Origin: Chromera velia
Taxonomy: Eukaryota > Sar > Chromeraceae
Assembly: GCA_018398765.1 (NCBI GenBank)
Contig: JAHBMJ010000070.1
Span: forward strand, 12,501-57,506
Direction of reading: 5' to 3'
DNA length: 45,006 nt
The position numbers were made by a program, and so were the translations under genes. Of the stretch, positions 44,456 through 45,006 are shown piece after piece (position 1 is the stretch's first letter; each line of letters starts with the position of its first letter). Below the pieces are notes generated by a model that had not been told where the DNA came from, made no database searches, and saw only the letters and a list, made by a program, of their open reading frames with translations.

Positions 44456-45006
44456 GATTCTGATCAGTGCACCTTCACTCTCAGTGACGCAATCCGCGGT
44501 TCAAAGTCACTCGGAGTCTTCAATTCTGGGGGGATTGGCCAAGAGTCACCTCAACTGACAGATACAGAAAAAAAAGTCGAACAATCAATTCGAAAGATGA
44601 TGTCTCCTTTCAAGGATTGATCCCCTGTCAGACTGAAAAATGTATATAAGGATGAAGCCTTGCGTGCAGTGGGTTGTGTCTCGTGCATACATTCCAGGAT
44701 ATACAGGACGCTCTCACTTCGTTGTGAGGCATTTGAGTTGTTATGCGGAGAGCTCCAGTTCCAATTATATAAATTGCGAATTCTATAACGATCGCGAGGA
44801 ATCCGAAGTTTACACAATTATAATGATCGACACTGAAAATCCTCATATGTAATGCGTATACATGCAGTATCGGTACTGTATCGGTCTGCAGTCACCATGC
44901 GTGGAGCCGGTTGGGGACACGTATACGCATGCGGGCTTGCATGGCACGGGACCCGCGGCGGGCGGGGGTCCGAGGCAGTATAGGGCCGGCGCCCGGGGAG
45001 GCAAGG
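44456..45006. other. Region upstream of the protease-like gene; GC-rich window end
   Basis: It probably holds the promoter and 5' untranslated region of the minus-strand protease-like gene. The last 90 bp turn strongly GC-rich (GGGACCCGCGGCGGGCGGGG). No gene is supported. Confidence 0.4.

Overview
The window looks like nuclear DNA of a unicellular eukaryote. It has intron-containing genes with GT-AG junctions, CT-rich low-complexity tracts, a dead non-LTR retrotransposon, MITE-like elements and a large tandem satellite. A RAP-domain protein with degenerate helical repeats, a type abundant in apicomplexans and their algal relatives, together with large multidomain genes, suggests an alveolate, perhaps a chromerid such as Chromera velia. 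That assignment is inference.

Left third (1-18.3 kb): repeat territory without a credible host gene. A 5'-truncated LINE reverse-transcriptase pseudogene (about 1.23-3.93 kb) is followed by a satellite array of 17 units of about 677 bp (about 4.54-16.03 kb). Its two main unit variants recur with repeated exact spacings, and every unit carries a conserved inverted repeat. Two adjacent MITE-like elements (17.2-17.9 kb) close the region.

Middle (18.3-28.7 kb): a minus-strand RAP-domain gene (18345-22864), probably an organellar RNA-binding protein, whose RAP domain appears split by a roughly 285-residue insertion. It is divergent from a plus-strand RING-finger gene with ankyrin-like segments (23431-25592). 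A separate ankyrin-type exon (26184-26402) follows, then 2.3 kb with no supportable gene.

Right third (28.7-45 kb): the most interesting part. A minus-strand gene (28702-35794) encodes a UPF1/ZNFX1-like SF1 helicase, then NFX1-type Cys/His zinc fingers, then two PARP-type ADP-ribosyltransferase domains. About 650 bp away and divergent lies a plus-strand gene (36444-41055) whose product has an N-terminal DisA_N/DAC-like domain, an NB-ARC (STAND) ATPase and a long helical C-terminus, an NLR-like layout. The pair could share a promoter and act in nucleic-acid or nucleotide-sensing defence; that link is inference. A last minus-strand gene (42546-44455) encodes a signal-anchored or secreted protein with papain-like Q...C, H and D residues.

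Gene models come from reading-frame continuity and splice-site inspection only. Exon junctions are given where a phase-consistent GT-AG pair was found. No similarity search was possible.
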